From: Methylotenera sp.
GTDB lineage: Bacteria; Pseudomonadota; Gammaproteobacteria; Burkholderiales; Methylophilaceae
Length of the DNA: 32,368 nt
Direction of reading: 5' to 3'
NCBI GenBank assembly: GCA_014378845.1
Contig: JACMNB010000061.1
Span: 1 to 32,368 of the forward strand
Shown here: positions 1 to 8,366 of the stretch, piece by piece
Position numbering within the stretch: position 1 is the first letter of the stretch
How the letters are laid out: each line of letters begins with the position of its first letter
Made by a program: the position numbers and the translations under genes
The notes under the pieces: generated by a model
Seen by the model: the letters and a program-made list of their open reading frames with translations, nothing else
Databases searched by the model: none
Told to the model about the DNA's origin: nothing

Positions 1-57
1 CGAAAAGTGGAAACAATTGGACGCCGATTAGTGGAAAGTCTTGGACGCCGATTGACA
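1..57. mobile_element. Terminal end of an IS21-like insertion sequence (partial)
   Basis: Positions 6-29 and 30-53 are a tandem direct repeat of 24 bp, differing at three or four bases around the middle; each copy starts AGTGGAAA and ends TTGGACGCCGATT. The element closes with TGACA at 53-57, which on the minus strand reads as a TGTCA terminus. Multiple direct sub-repeats inside a TG...CA end are characteristic of the IS21 family (known of the family). The integrase reading frame is intact up to position 58 and changes exactly at 57, which fixes the boundary. The transposase genes (istA/istB) lie outside the window. The other end and the target duplication cannot be seen, so the family call is an inference. 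Confidence 0.7.
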
Positions 58-741
58 CCAACGAAGACTCATTACTTCAGATTGCCTACCTCCGGTAGTG
101 AGTGCCAGCAATACAGCAAGATATAATTCAGGATTTTTGCGACATGTAATAAGCAAGCGAGGTAGTTCATCTGCATCAAGAAAACGGACTCTTCCTTTGC
201 TCTCGGAAAGTTTAGTAACTCTTTCAAGAGGATTTCTTTCCAACCAGCCAAGTTCTTTAACTCCATGAGAGCAGGCGCTAGACAGTGCTGCAAGAAATCG
301 ATTAGTTGTTGCTCCACTTCTTTTCTTTTCAAGATCAACTCTTGTAAGAACTCCATCAGCGCCACGTTTACGTACTGTAAGATTCTCACCTAACAATTTC
401 TCCCGTCCTTTTGCTATTAAGGCTGGGGTTACATCTTTAAGTAATTTGTCTCCATAAGATTGTCTCCACCAATCAAGTCGTGCTTTCATTTCATTTGCAG
501 ATTTGAGTTTAGTATGAGCGGGGCTTTTTTCGTACTCGTCCAGTAATTCGCATAATGTATGCATTTTGTTGGCACCAAAGTGACGACCAGCTTTAATGTC
601 TGCTTCTGTTTTGTGTGCCCATTCATTGGCATCAGTTTTACGAGTAAAAGTTGCACTTTCAGGAGGATGACCTTTTAGCCTTATTTTGACTCGGTAGCCC
701 ACGGTACCATCATCGTTTTTACGTTTTTCAATAGTTGCCAT
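28..741 (-). pseudogene. Tyrosine recombinase (phage/island integrase), interrupted by an IS
   Basis: The N-terminal about 228 residues are those of a phage-type tyrosine site-specific recombinase. An arm-type DNA-binding segment (residues 1-55) is followed by a SAM-like core-binding domain (about 60-170) and the beginning of the catalytic domain, with the motif TTGGRQSEVMSLRW carrying the first catalytic arginine. After that tryptophan the frame enters the IS end at position 57 and gains nine unrelated residues (CQSASKTFH) before a stop. The catalytic His-x-x-Arg and the nucleophilic Tyr are missing, so this product cannot recombine DNA. The gene reads away from the tRNA-Met, the usual layout of an integrase beside its attachment site. 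The rest of the gene may lie beyond the IS outside the window. The start ATG at 741 has only a weak SD (AGAG). Confidence 0.85.
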
Positions 742-940
742 GGTGTACTCTATGAATAAATCAACATACTAGGGAAACTCTAAAGTAATTAATAATAGAG
801 TACAAATAAGATTATCCTTAAACAGGATATTTATTATATTAACTAGAAAATCTATTTGAAGGGAGATTTTACTGGGTGAAATAAGAGGGGGGAGGTTGTA
901 GTTGGAAAGTGTCCCGCTAGTGTCCCATGACGAATAAATA
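742..940. other. Noncoding leader between the integrase and the tRNA-Met terminator
   Basis: About 200 bp of AT-rich sequence without a supported gene. It should hold the integrase promoter and the arm-type or core attachment sites, given its position between int and the tRNA 3' end. The heptamer GTGTCCC occurs twice, at 909-915 and 921-927, 12 bp apart on the plus strand. It may be part of an integrase binding site, but this cannot be shown from sequence. Confidence 0.35.
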
Positions 941-972
941 AAAACGCCCCAATCTCTCGAAAGGGGCGTTTT
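941..972 (-). terminator. Rho-independent terminator downstream of tRNA-Met
   Basis: AAAACGCCCC (941-950) and GGGGCGTTTT (963-972) form a perfect 10-bp stem around a 12-nt loop. A/T tracts on both sides allow it to work in either direction. It lies 3 bp beyond the tRNA 3' end, so it most likely ends the tRNA transcript and insulates it from the integrase. Confidence 0.8.
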
Positions 973-975
973 AAG

Positions 976-1052
976 TGGTGGTGAAAGAGGGACTTGAACC
1001 CTCGACCCCAGGATTATGAATCCTGTGCTCTAACCAGCTGAGCTACATCACC
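976..1052 (-). tRNA. tRNA-Met (CAT), probable attachment site of the integrated element
   Basis: A full cloverleaf can be folded: acceptor 5' strand GGTGATG, D arm GCTC...GAGC, anticodon stem CAGGA/TCCTG with loop TTCATAA (anticodon CAT), T arm GAGGG-TTCAAGT-CCCTC, and an encoded CCA. Elongator Met is favoured over lysidine-type Ile2 by resemblance to proteobacterial elongator tRNA-Met, but this is not certain. The 3' acceptor strand is TTTCACC, which gives a T-T mismatch at pair 6-67 and a G-T wobble at 7-66. The integrase gene starts about 235 bp from the 3' end in the same orientation, as expected if the tRNA 3' end served as attB. Confidence 0.93.
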
Positions 1053-1164
1053 GTGTAAACTTTTTAGCGTGAAATTTAATTACTTAAACTTTAGGCAAGG
1101 GCGCAATTCTAGTGGTTTAGCGGCTTGTTGTCAAAAATACTTTGTATTATTTGGCCTGCTTTAA

Positions 1165-1221
1165 CCGTTCGTCCTGAGCTTGTCGAAGGATTGTGGGGTT
1201 CGACAGGCTCACCACGAACGG
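1165..1221. repeat. Dispersed inverted repeat of the CCGTTCG/CGAACGG type, copy 1
   Basis: CCGTTCGTCCTGAGCTTGTC-type left arm and a right arm ending ACGAACGG form a long imperfect hairpin with the inner arms GTCGAA and TTCGAC around a short loop. A second member with the same arms lies at 28518-28596. It sits in the gap between ychF and the tRNA-Met and has no coding potential. Confidence 0.75.
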
Positions 1222-1277
1222 CTTACATTTTGTTAGCTATTGAATTTTGTGCATCTTAAACATTAAATCTCGCGCAT

Positions 1278-2363
1278 CTAGACATTAAACCTAAAATGCA
1301 TCACATCGCCATCTTGCACGATGTATTCTTTGCCTTCTAGGCGCATTTTGCCGGCTTCTTTGCTGCCTTGCTCGCCCTTGTTTTTCACGTACTCATCGTA
1401 TTGAATCACTTCTGCGCGAATAAAGCCGCGTTCAAAATCGGTGTGAATAACGCCTGCGGCTTGCGGGGCGGTGGCGCCTTTTTTAACGGTCCAAGCGCGT
1501 ACTTCTTGCACGCCAGCGGTAAAGTAGGTTTGTAGTCCAAGTAAATCGTAAGCAGCGCGAATCACGCGGTTTAAGCCTGGTTCATCTTGGCCTAGCTCTG
1601 ATAGAAACAATAACTTGTCTTCTTCATCTAGCTCAGAAATTTCGCCTTCAATTTTTGCGCAAATGCATACTACAGGCGCGTTTTCTAATTTGCCCAGCGC
1701 GATTACTTTGTCTAATAAAGGGTTGTTTTCAAAGCCTTTTTCATCCACATTGGCTAAATACATCACCGGTTTAACGGTAATTAAGCACAGCGGTTTTAAC
1801 AACTGCATTTCTTCTGCATCTAAATTAAGCGTGCGCACGGCTTTGGCTTGGTCTAAACACGGCACGACTTTTTCGAGCACTTTTATTAGCGCAATGGCGT
1901 CTTTATCGCCACTTTTGGCTTTTTTACCTTCGCGCTGCATGGTTTTTTCAACGGTTTCCATGTCGGCCAATGCCAGCTCAGTATTAATCACTTCAATGTC
2001 AGACATTGGGTCAATCTTGTTTGACACGTGAATCACGTTGCCGTCTTCAAAACAGCGCACCACATGCGCAATAGCGTCGGTCTCGCGGATGTTCGCCAGA
2101 AACTTATTGCCAAGCCCTTCGCCTTTAGATGCGCCCGCCACAAGGCCTGCAATATCTACAAACTCAACAATAGCAGGTTGCACTTTTTGCGGTTTAACAA
2201 TGTCAATGAGTGGTTGCAGGCGCGTATCTGGCACTTCTACAATGCCGACGTTGGGCTCAATGGTGCAAAAAGGGTAGTTTTCTGCCGCAATACCCGCTTT
2301 GGTAATGGCATTAAATAAGGTGGATTTTCCTACATTTGGTAATCCAACGATTCCACATTGCAT
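1278..2363 (-). CDS. ychF: Ribosome-associated P-loop ATPase/GTPase YchF (Obg/OLA1 family)
   Basis: 361 aa, the normal length of the YchF family (363 aa in E. coli). The G domain carries the P-loop GLPNVGKST at residues 7-15, the Walker B/G3 motif DIAGLV followed by the KGEGLGN loop, and the base-recognition motif NVDE in place of NKxD. That substitution is the family signature for binding ATP rather than GTP (known of the family). A helical insertion (about 120-190) and a C-terminal TGS domain follow, with [10 protein letters not shown] near the end. The protein is a cytoplasmic ribosome-binding factor linked to translation and oxidative stress. It is the last gene of the minus-strand run rplY-pth-ychF, separated from pth by a palindromic repeat. 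The ATG at 2363 is supported by the conserved N-terminus [15 protein letters not shown]. Confidence 0.97.
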   Translation of the reverse strand: MQCGIVGLPNVGKSTLFNAITKAGIAAENYPFCTIEPNVGIVEVPDTRLQPLIDIVKPQKVQPAIVEFVDIAGLVAGASKGEGLGNKFLANIRETDAIAHVVRCFEDGNVIHVSNKIDPMSDIEVINTELALADMETVEKTMQREGKKAKSGDKDAIALIKVLEKVVPCLDQAKAVRTLNLDAEEMQLLKPLCLITVKPVMYLANVDEKGFENNPLLDKVIALGKLENAPVVCICAKIEGEISELDEEDKLLFLSELGQDEPGLNRVIRAAYDLLGLQTYFTAGVQEVRAWTVKKGATAPQAAGVIHTDFERGFIRAEVIQYDEYVKNKGEQGSKEAGKMRLEGKEYIVQDGDVMHFRFNV

Positions 2364-2385
2364 ATTTTTTCCTTCACTTCTTTTT

Positions 2386-2477
2386 CGTCATTCCCGCGAA
2401 TGCGAGAGGATATTTTAAAAAACATTTTTTTGTATTTCTTAACTTCAACATGGATTCCCGCTTTCGCGGGAATGACG
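2386..2477. repeat. Palindromic repeat with GTCATTCC ends, copy 1
   Basis: Perfect 15-bp inverted arms at 2386-2400 (CGTCATTCCCGCGAA) and 2463-2477 (TTCGCGGGAATGACG) enclose about 62 bp. Related copies lie at 14270-14405, 26443-26470 and 27791-27859. It lies between pth and ychF, which read through it in the same direction. Confidence 0.85.
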
Positions 2478-2507
2478 TGTGAAAAATTGAGTATATTTAA
2501 AGCGTTG

Positions 2508-3071
2508 TTATTTAGTATGCAGTTTTAACATAGCATTTTCAAACTCACCTGCTATCAACTGCGGCAACACTCTACAAGCCCCATCAATACTGGCTTGCAG
2601 GGCATCATCTTCTGCTATTGTTGGTGGTTTAAGCACGTAATTCACGACTTCATTTTTGTCACCCGGGTGTCCAATACCCAATCGCAAGCGCCAATAATCC
2701 GCCGTGCCAAGTGCTGCGTGAATATCGCGCAAGCCATTGTGGCCGCCATGACCGCCGCCAAACTTAAGCTTTGCACTGCCTGTGGGCAAGTCAAGTTCAT
2801 CGTGAGCGACTAAAATCTCACTCGGCAAAATTTTGTAATAATTAGCCAGTGCCGCAACAGCTTTGCCACTATTATTCATAAACGTGGTGGGTTTTAGCAA
2901 CCAATTGTCTTGGTTAAATTTGCCCACTACACCCAACATTTTTGCATCTAAAGCAAGCTTGCTATTAATCTGCCTTGCGATGGCATCAATAAACCAAAAG
3001 CCCGCGTTATGCCGTGTGGCTGCATATTTATCGCCTGGGTTGCCAAGGCCTACAAAAAGTTTAATGGGCAT
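2508..3071 (-). CDS. pth: Peptidyl-tRNA hydrolase
   Basis: 187 aa, slightly shorter than the E. coli enzyme (194 aa). It cleaves the ester bond of peptidyl-tRNA released by stalled ribosomes and so recycles tRNA in the cytoplasm. All active-site residues are visible: N11 and H21 in [19 protein letters not shown]66 in TTFMN, D91 in [11 protein letters not shown] and N112 in [11 protein letters not shown]. It lies immediately downstream of rplY, the usual proteobacterial arrangement. A terminator-like hairpin sits in its leader (3090-3120), so some rplY transcripts probably stop before pth. Confidence 0.97.
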   Translation of the reverse strand: MPIKLFVGLGNPGDKYAATRHNAGFWFIDAIARQINSKLALDAKMLGVVGKFNQDNWLLKPTTFMNNSGKAVAALANYYKILPSEILVAHDELDLPTGSAKLKFGGGHGGHNGLRDIHAALGTADYWRLRLGIGHPGDKNEVVNYVLKPPTIAEDDALQASIDGACRVLPQLIAGEFENAMLKLHTK

Positions 3072-3087
3072 TTTAATTGGTTAAAAT

Positions 3088-3124
3088 AAAAAACGCGCAC
3101 TTAACATTAAGCACGCGTTTTAAA
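3088..3124 (-). terminator. Terminator or attenuator hairpin between rplY and pth
   Basis: AAACGCG...CTTAA and TTAAG...CGCGTTT form an imperfect stem with a 2-nt internal mismatch, flanked on the minus-strand 3' side by a T-rich run. It begins 14 nt after the rplY stop and overlaps the leader of pth. Partial termination would give more rplY than pth product; this is an inference. Confidence 0.6.
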
Positions 3125-3138
3125 TTTTGCGTTAATAC

Positions 3139-3792
3139 TTACTCAGCTGCTTTGTCTGCAGCAGATACGGCCGCTGCATCTGCTGCAACGGTAGCATCTG
3201 CCGCTTCATCTGAAGATACCCCGCCGCGCGTTTTAGCAATCGCAGCAACCGCTGCATCATTATCGTGTCCTAATGCTACGAACTCAACACCTTTAGGTAG
3301 TGTAATTTGTGATAAATGAACCGATTGACCGATTTCTAACGCAGCCAAATCAACTTCGATAAATTCTGGCAAATCTTTTGGCAAGCAGCTTACTTCAGCC
3401 TCAGTCAGAATATGCGCGACAATCCCGCCGCCAACTTTAACGCCTGGCGCAGTATCTTCATGCAAAAAGTGGAAAGGCACTTTAACGTGAATTTTCTCGT
3501 TGGCAGAAACACGTTGAAAATCAATGTGTTGAATTGTATTGCGCACAGGGTGCATTTGATAATCGCGTAGCAAAACGCTTTCTTTTTTTCCATCTAAAAT
3601 CAAATCTAAAATAGACGCATGAAACGCTTCATGGCGGAACTGTAAAAACAATTCTTTATGATTCATTTCTAAGTTAACGGCATCTTTGCCGCCACCATAC
3701 ACCACACCCGGCACATTGCCAGCGCGACGTGCACGGCGGCTCGCACCCGTACCTTTAACGTCACGCTTGACTGCATTAATTGAAATACTCAT
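3139..3792 (-). CDS. rplY: Large ribosomal subunit protein bL25, CTC form
   Basis: 217 aa. This is the long two-domain form of bL25, a 5S rRNA-binding protein of the 50S subunit. Residues 1-92 are the L25 beta-barrel domain that binds 5S rRNA, beginning MSISINAVKRDVKGTGASRRARRAGNVPGVVYGG. Residues about 100-185 form the CTC/TL5 beta domain, with LPEFIEVDLAALEIGQSVHLS. The tail (about 195-217) is a low-complexity Ala/Asp run, common in this family. A good ribosome-binding site (AGGAGC) lies 7 nt before the ATG at 3792. It is located between prs and pth, as in many beta- and gammaproteobacteria. Confidence 0.96.
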   Translation of the reverse strand: MSISINAVKRDVKGTGASRRARRAGNVPGVVYGGGKDAVNLEMNHKELFLQFRHEAFHASILDLILDGKKESVLLRDYQMHPVRNTIQHIDFQRVSANEKIHVKVPFHFLHEDTAPGVKVGGGIVAHILTEAEVSCLPKDLPEFIEVDLAALEIGQSVHLSQITLPKGVEFVALGHDNDAAVAAIAKTRGGVSSDEAADATVAADAAAVSAADKAAE

Positions 3793-3891
3793 TTTATTGC
3801 TCCTAAAATTACTGCGGGCTTTTGACGGCCTTACTACACAAAAACTGCTTTCCGCGACCAGAAAACAGACAAAAAATCGTTAATTGGATGT

Positions 3892-4842
3892 TTAATCCAT
3901 AAATAGCGAAGAAACGGATTCTTCTTGGCTAATGCGTTTAATGGTTTCTGCCAATAAACCGCCAACGCTTAATTGGCGAATTTTTTTGCAGGCGGCTGAT
4001 GAAGCGCTTAATGGGATCGTATTGGTCACCACTAATTCATCCAATGCTGAGTTGGCAATACGTTCTGCCGCGTTGCCCGATAATATAGGGTGCGTGGCAT
4101 AGGCCAAAACTTTTTTAGCGCCTTGCGCTTTTAACGCAGCTGCGGCTTCGCACAGTGTATTAGCGGTGTCCACCATGTCATCCATAATTACGCAGTTGCG
4201 GCCAGATACTTCACCAATAATATTCATTACTTTTGCTACGTTGGCTTTTGGACGGCGTTTGTCGATAATTGCTAACTCAGCATTTAATTGTTTTGCCGCA
4301 GCGCGGGCGCGAACCACACCGCCTACATCGGGCGAAACGACGACTAAATCATCGTAGTTTTTAAGTAACAAATCATCTAGTAAAATCGGCGTTGCGTAAA
4401 TATTGTCGACAGGAATATCAAAGAAACCTTGAATTTGATCTGAGTGCAAATCCATCGTTAGCAAGCGATTAACGCCAACGCTGGTGAGCATGTTGGCCAC
4501 TACTTTTGCAGTAATTGCCACGCGCGCGCTACGCGGACGACGATCTTGGCGCGAATAACCTAGGTATGGGATTGCAGCGGTAATGCGGCCGGCGCTAGAG
4601 CGGCGCAGCGCATCTACCATTACCATAACTTCCATCAGCGTGTCATTGGTTGGGTGGCTGGTAGATTGCAACACAAATACGTCTTTACCACGCACGTTTT
4701 CAAGCAGCTCTAGCATCACTTCGCCATCAGAAAAGCGGCCAACATCCGCTTGGCCAAGCTCAATGCCAAGGTGCGTTGCAACCTCTTGCGCAAGCACAGG
4801 GTTAGCGTTGCCAGTAAAAACCATCATGCGACCGTTACTCAA
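3892..4842 (-). CDS. prs: Ribose-phosphate pyrophosphokinase (PRPP synthase)
   Basis: About 316 aa from the chosen start. It makes 5-phosphoribosyl-1-pyrophosphate from ribose-5-phosphate and ATP for nucleotide, His, Trp and NAD synthesis. Visible motifs are VGRFSDGEV, the ATP-site [17 protein letters not shown], the metal-site [32 protein letters not shown] and the PRPP loop [12 protein letters not shown]. The start is uncertain. The open frame extends to a TTG at 4854, a second TTG at 4842 gives an N-terminus ([15 protein letters not shown]) of about the length known for beta homologues, and the first ATG is at 4827. None has a strong SD. It lies downstream of tRNA-Gln behind a terminator hairpin. 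Confidence 0.95.
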   Translation of the reverse strand: MSNGRMMVFTGNANPVLAQEVATHLGIELGQADVGRFSDGEVMLELLENVRGKDVFVLQSTSHPTNDTLMEVMVMVDALRRSSAGRITAAIPYLGYSRQDRRPRSARVAITAKVVANMLTSVGVNRLLTMDLHSDQIQGFFDIPVDNIYATPILLDDLLLKNYDDLVVVSPDVGGVVRARAAAKQLNAELAIIDKRRPKANVAKVMNIIGEVSGRNCVIMDDMVDTANTLCEAAAALKAQGAKKVLAYATHPILSGNAAERIANSALDELVVTNTIPLSASSAACKKIRQLSVGGLLAETIKRISQEESVSSLFMD

Positions 4843-4887
4843 AATGCTACCCAATCAACACATTTAAAAACAAAAAGTATAAAAATA

Positions 4888-4920
4888 AAAAGCGCGTAAA
4901 TCCAGTATCTACACGCTTTT
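4888..4920 (-). terminator. Terminator-like hairpin between tRNA-Gln and prs
   Basis: AAAAGCG (4888-4894) and CGCTTTT (4914-4920) form a stem extended by GTA/TAC pairing after a one-base bulge, followed on the minus strand by a run of T and A. It starts 16 bp after the tRNA 3' end, so it can end the tRNA transcript while some read-through reaches prs. Confidence 0.55.
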
Positions 4921-4935
4921 GACTTTTAAAAAAAC

Positions 4936-5012
4936 TGGCTGAGGAGGAAGGACTCGAACCTTCGGATGCTGGGATCAAAACCCAGTGCCTTAACCAACTT
5001 GGCGACTCCCCA
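4936..5012 (-). tRNA. tRNA-Gln (TTG)
   Basis: A cloverleaf with acceptor TGGGGAG/CTCCTCA (U1-A72, one G-T wobble) as is typical of bacterial tRNA-Gln, anticodon stem CTGGG/CCCAG and loop TTTTGAT (anticodon TTG), T arm GAAGG-TTCGAGT-CCTTC, and an encoded CCA. It lies 36 bp after the ispE stop and before prs in the same orientation. The ispE-tRNA-Gln-prs order is widespread in betaproteobacteria and supports the taxonomic guess. Confidence 0.96.
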
Positions 5013-5048
5013 ATAAAACTTTTGTACTTTAGCTGTAACGTTAGCTTT

Positions 5049-5927
5049 TTATAGTGCTAACTCAACATGCGGATGCTTGACGATTCCTTTTGCAACAAAA
5101 CCCGTTGTATAGTCAGGTTTTAATGCTAAAAGTTCATCCGCACGCTGTTTTGAATTAACCGCTAAAAAAACAGATGAGCCCGAGCCACTCATGCGCGCCG
5201 AACCAAACCCAACTTGCGAATATTGGCTGAGCCATTCTAAAGTTGTTGCAACTGCCGGAAATTCTTTACAAACTACCGCTTCAAGATCGTTTCTAAAAAT
5301 CACAGAACTTAAGTTTAGACTTTCGTCTCTCGAAAAGTCCGCCATTTTCAATGGTTTCGTGTCTTTTGTCAACGTAGAATTGGCAAAAATATTACGTGTT
5401 GACACATGAACGTTTGGCGTTAACACCAGATAATAGCGCGTTGGTAGCGTAATCGGCGTTAATTGCTCGCCAATGCCCTCAGCCCAAGCGTTTTGACCGA
5501 AGATAAAAATAGGCACATCGGCGCCTAGTGTTAAGCCAATTTGCATCAATTCTGCACGACTTAAGTTGAGATTCCACAAATGATTCAGCGCTAATAAAAC
5601 GGTTGCAGCGTCCGAGCTGCCGCCGCCCAAGCCGCCGCCGATTGGGATGCGTTTTTCAAGCGCAATCTCAACACCTTGGGCGCAGCCAGTTGCCTGCTTA
5701 AGCGCCAGCGCCGCACGCACACATAAATCGCTGCTTGCAGGCACGTTGCTAATATCGTTAACGCGCTTAATTTCACCCGTTTGTGTAGGCTTAAGGTAAA
5801 CCGTATCGTAAAAATCCAGCTGCTGAAACACACTCTGTAGCGTGTGGTAGCCATCAGCGCGCTGGCCTGTAATGTGCAAAAAAAGGTTAATTTTTGCGGG
5901 AGCTAAAAAAGATTGAAAATCTTGCAT
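5049..5927 (-). CDS. ispE: 4-diphosphocytidyl-2-C-methyl-D-erythritol kinase
   Basis: 292 aa, a normal length for IspE. It phosphorylates the 2-hydroxyl of CDP-ME with ATP, the fourth step of the MEP isoprenoid pathway, in the cytoplasm. GHMP-kinase features are K12 in LAPAKINLFLHI, the glycine-rich ATP loop PIGGGLGGGSSDA at about 95-107, the catalytic D137 in LGADVPIF, and the C-terminal GSGSSVF motif. It starts only 4 nt after lolB ends, so translation is probably coupled. The C-terminal PHVELAL is short and ordinary. Confidence 0.96.
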   Translation of the reverse strand: MQDFQSFLAPAKINLFLHITGQRADGYHTLQSVFQQLDFYDTVYLKPTQTGEIKRVNDISNVPASSDLCVRAALALKQATGCAQGVEIALEKRIPIGGGLGGGSSDAATVLLALNHLWNLNLSRAELMQIGLTLGADVPIFIFGQNAWAEGIGEQLTPITLPTRYYLVLTPNVHVSTRNIFANSTLTKDTKPLKMADFSRDESLNLSSVIFRNDLEAVVCKEFPAVATTLEWLSQYSQVGFGSARMSGSGSSVFLAVNSKQRADELLALKPDYTTGFVAKGIVKHPHVELAL

Positions 5928-5931
5928 GATG

Positions 5932-6564
5932 TTAATTACTTGTGTTCTGCCATTTTTCTACTAGTAACTTCAAATTCACTTTTTCGCTTTTTAGCACAAT
6001 TTTATTCGGCAAATCAACGCCATTGGTTGAAGTATAATCATCGTAAACAATTTCCCAGCCGTCTTGTTTTAAAGTTGAAAGGCGGCCTTTTTCGTCCCAA
6101 GTAGAAGCGTCTATTTTGCTTGCGGTTGGCTTACCCAGCGCCCAGTCTGCCAGCCCAGTCAGCGGCAATCTAAAGCCCAGCGTCATTTCGGTTAAGCTTT
6201 CTGCATCTTGCGCGCTAATGCTGCGGCCTTTTTGGTCGGTTAAGGTTACGCCGTTGGTTGCTTTGGCGATGTTGGCAACTTTGCCGCCAACGGGTGAGTA
6301 GACATCGATGTTGTCTGTAGATAGTTGATGTTGCCAATCAATACTGCCAGAAAAGCCTTGTTTTTGTGTAACAACGCCCATCCGACCTTTTAGCGCAAAG
6401 CTTTTAATGGTTGCAAGTGTCGCAAGGTGTTGTTGATTGATAATGGCGTTGGTAGCGGTGGGCGGTGCAGATGATGGCGCGGTCGGTTGCGAAGCACAAG
6501 CCGCTAATAAGACGGTTAAGAATAAAGCAAGCTGATAACGATAAAAACGCAAATTGTTTCCCAT
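5932..6564 (-). CDS. lolB: Outer-membrane lipoprotein receptor LolB
   Basis: 210 aa (E. coli 207). A signal peptide of about 21 residues ends in the lipobox LLAAC with Cys at about 22, so this is a lipoprotein. Its Lol partners place it in the outer membrane, where it accepts lipoproteins from periplasmic LolA and inserts them. The mature part shows the family pattern: ALKGRMGVVTQKQGFSGSIDWQ, then VYSPVGGKVANI and the exposed LPLTGLADWALGKP region, ending LPNKIVLKSEKVNLKLLVEKWQ. The lolB-ispE-(tRNA-Gln)-prs linkage is conserved in proteobacteria. Upstream is the TPR gene, about 120 bp away. Confidence 0.95.
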   Translation of the reverse strand: MGNNLRFYRYQLALFLTVLLAACASQPTAPSSAPPTATNAIINQQHLATLATIKSFALKGRMGVVTQKQGFSGSIDWQHQLSTDNIDVYSPVGGKVANIAKATNGVTLTDQKGRSISAQDAESLTEMTLGFRLPLTGLADWALGKPTASKIDASTWDEKGRLSTLKQDGWEIVYDDYTSTNGVDLPNKIVLKSEKVNLKLLVEKWQNTSN

Positions 6565-6683
6565 ATTATTAGCGTTGATTGCCGCTTGCGCACCAACAAA
6601 ATGCTGCGATTATGCAAGCACTTTTTTACTTGCATAATCGTACGCGGTTTTAGCGACTAGTCGTAAAGGTTTTGAATTTAATA

Positions 6684-8366
6684 TTATGACTTGAATTTTT
6701 TTGCAGTGGCTAGCAGTACGTCATTTTCAGGAAAGTCTTTGAGTGCGCTCGCCCATAGTTTTTTGGCTTCTTCAAGCTTGCCTTGCTTCCACAACACTTC
6801 GCCCAAATGGGCGGCAATTTCAGGATCAGCCTGCACGGCGTAGGCTTTTTTCAAAAACTCCGCCGCTTTATCTAGGTTGCCCAAACGATAATGTACCCAG
6901 CCTAAGCTATCCAACATGTAATGGTCATCTGGCGCTAATTTTACGGCAGTTTCAAGCAAGTTTTGTGCTTCTGGTAGCTTAACGTTACGATCGGCAAACG
7001 AGTAACCAAGCGCATTGTAAGCGGCTGCAAACTCAGGTTTGCCTTTAATTAATTTGCGCAACTGGGTTTCCATAATATCGTATTTACCAACCCGCTCGGC
7101 CGCCATGGCGTGATCGTATGTAATTTCAGCCGATGCAGGCCAAGTGCTGGCCGCTTTATTTAGCATTTCAAATGATTCTTGATTGCGCTTGGCTTGGCTT
7201 AATAAGTTGGCTTCATTTTGAATCACTAAAATTTGTTGGTCTGGCGTTAAATCATCCACTTCATCCAACATTTTAATGGCAACATCCACATTTTTGGTGC
7301 GCGCAAGTACGCCAGCTGCCGACAGGCGGCCTTCTAAATAATGCTCGCCAGGTTTAATTTTGGCATACCAATCAAGCGCTTTTGCGTCCTCTTTTTGGCG
7401 CTCTGCACTGCGGCCTAAATACCCATATAATTGCTCTGGGTCTTTAAAGCCGCTACTGATGGATTGTTGAAAATATTTATCAGCCATTGGGTAATCACTT
7501 GATTCTAATGACAATAAACCCACAACAGCGCTTATTTCTGGGCTACCTTTACTGCTTTCAACCAATTTTACAAACTCAGGTTTCGCTTCGTCAAATCGTT
7601 TTTGACTCACCAAAGTTTTAGCGTAAGCCATGCGCACATCGCCCGCTTTTGGGTATTGTTTTAAAAACCCTTGAAAGTAAGCAATGGCTTTATCGGGCGA
7701 TTCTTTTAACAGCATTTGGCCTTGCATTTGTGCGGCTAATTCCCAGCCTGGGCGCAGTTTATTGGCGGTTTCAAGCTCAATTTTTGCAAGGTCAAACTTG
7801 TTTGCAATAAGCGCGGCCTGCGCCACGGCTAAATGCGCCTCGGGCAATTTAGGGTAGGGCGCGGCTAGCTCGCTAATGGTGTTTAACACTTCAGCTTTAT
7901 CTTTTTGATTGGCCAATAGCGCATTTAAAAACAAAAAGCCATTGGCGCGTTTATCTTCTTGCGACAATAGTTTTTGCATGTGCGGTTTTGCTTCTTTCAT
8001 ATTGCCGCTTGCAATTAATAATTGGCTTGACGCTTGCTGCGCTTCTTGCGAGGCCGGATCAAGCTCTGCCCATAAGGTAGAAGCCTGCAATGCAAGCCCG
8101 GGTTGATTGGCAAATACAGCCGCGCGCGCCGCGCGCTCTGCCAAACGCGCATCACGCGTTTGCTTGGCTAAATCTAAAAACAATTGGCTACCAAGCGTTG
8201 CCTCACCGCGTTGCAGCGCAACTTCGCCTAATAAATACTTATAAACAAACTCAGCATTGGCGCTGGTGATGGTGGGCGCAGTTTTGGTTTCTGCGCCTGC
8301 TTGCAAGCTGGTCAGCCCAGCAAACCCCATCAATAGGGCAACAGCAATTTTTTTAATGTGTGGCAT
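6684..8366 (-). CDS. Exported tetratricopeptide-repeat protein
   Basis: 560 aa. A Sec signal peptide (MPHIKKIAVALLMGFAGLTSLQAGAE) predicts periplasmic export; no lipobox is seen. The rest is alpha-helical TPR-like repeats over residues about 35-555, the clearest in the last 130 residues (AAYNALGYSFADR, YMLDSLGWVHYRLGNLDKAAEFLKKAY, AHLGEVLWKQGKLEEAKKLW). Proteins of this kind lie next to lolB in many betaproteobacteria and probably act as scaffolds at the cell envelope. No catalytic motif is visible, and its partners are unknown. The ATG at 8366 is supported by the signal peptide. Confidence 0.85.
   Translation of the reverse strand: MPHIKKIAVALLMGFAGLTSLQAGAETKTAPTITSANAEFVYKYLLGEVALQRGEATLGSQLFLDLAKQTRDARLAERAARAAVFANQPGLALQASTLWAELDPASQEAQQASSQLLIASGNMKEAKPHMQKLLSQEDKRANGFLFLNALLANQKDKAEVLNTISELAAPYPKLPEAHLAVAQAALIANKFDLAKIELETANKLRPGWELAAQMQGQMLLKESPDKAIAYFQGFLKQYPKAGDVRMAYAKTLVSQKRFDEAKPEFVKLVESSKGSPEISAVVGLLSLESSDYPMADKYFQQSISSGFKDPEQLYGYLGRSAERQKEDAKALDWYAKIKPGEHYLEGRLSAAGVLARTKNVDVAIKMLDEVDDLTPDQQILVIQNEANLLSQAKRNQESFEMLNKAASTWPASAEITYDHAMAAERVGKYDIMETQLRKLIKGKPEFAAAYNALGYSFADRNVKLPEAQNLLETAVKLAPDDHYMLDSLGWVHYRLGNLDKAAEFLKKAYAVQADPEIAAHLGEVLWKQGKLEEAKKLWASALKDFPENDVLLATAKKFKS

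Noticed and set aside
976-1052. tRNA-Ile2 (CAT, lysidine) instead of tRNA-Met
   Set aside because: The stems resemble elongator Met tRNA more, but the distinction from sequence alone is not absolute.
1615-2318. Three long plus-strand open frames (138, 96 and 79 aa) opposite ychF
   Set aside because: They lie antisense within a certain gene, have Ser/Thr-rich or scrambled composition and no SD. They are shadows of ychF codon bias.
3139-3220. Ala/Asp-rich C-terminal tail of RplY as a frameshift or fusion
   Set aside because: Low-complexity Ala-rich tails are usual in the CTC form of bL25, and the frame ends at a normal stop next to a terminator.
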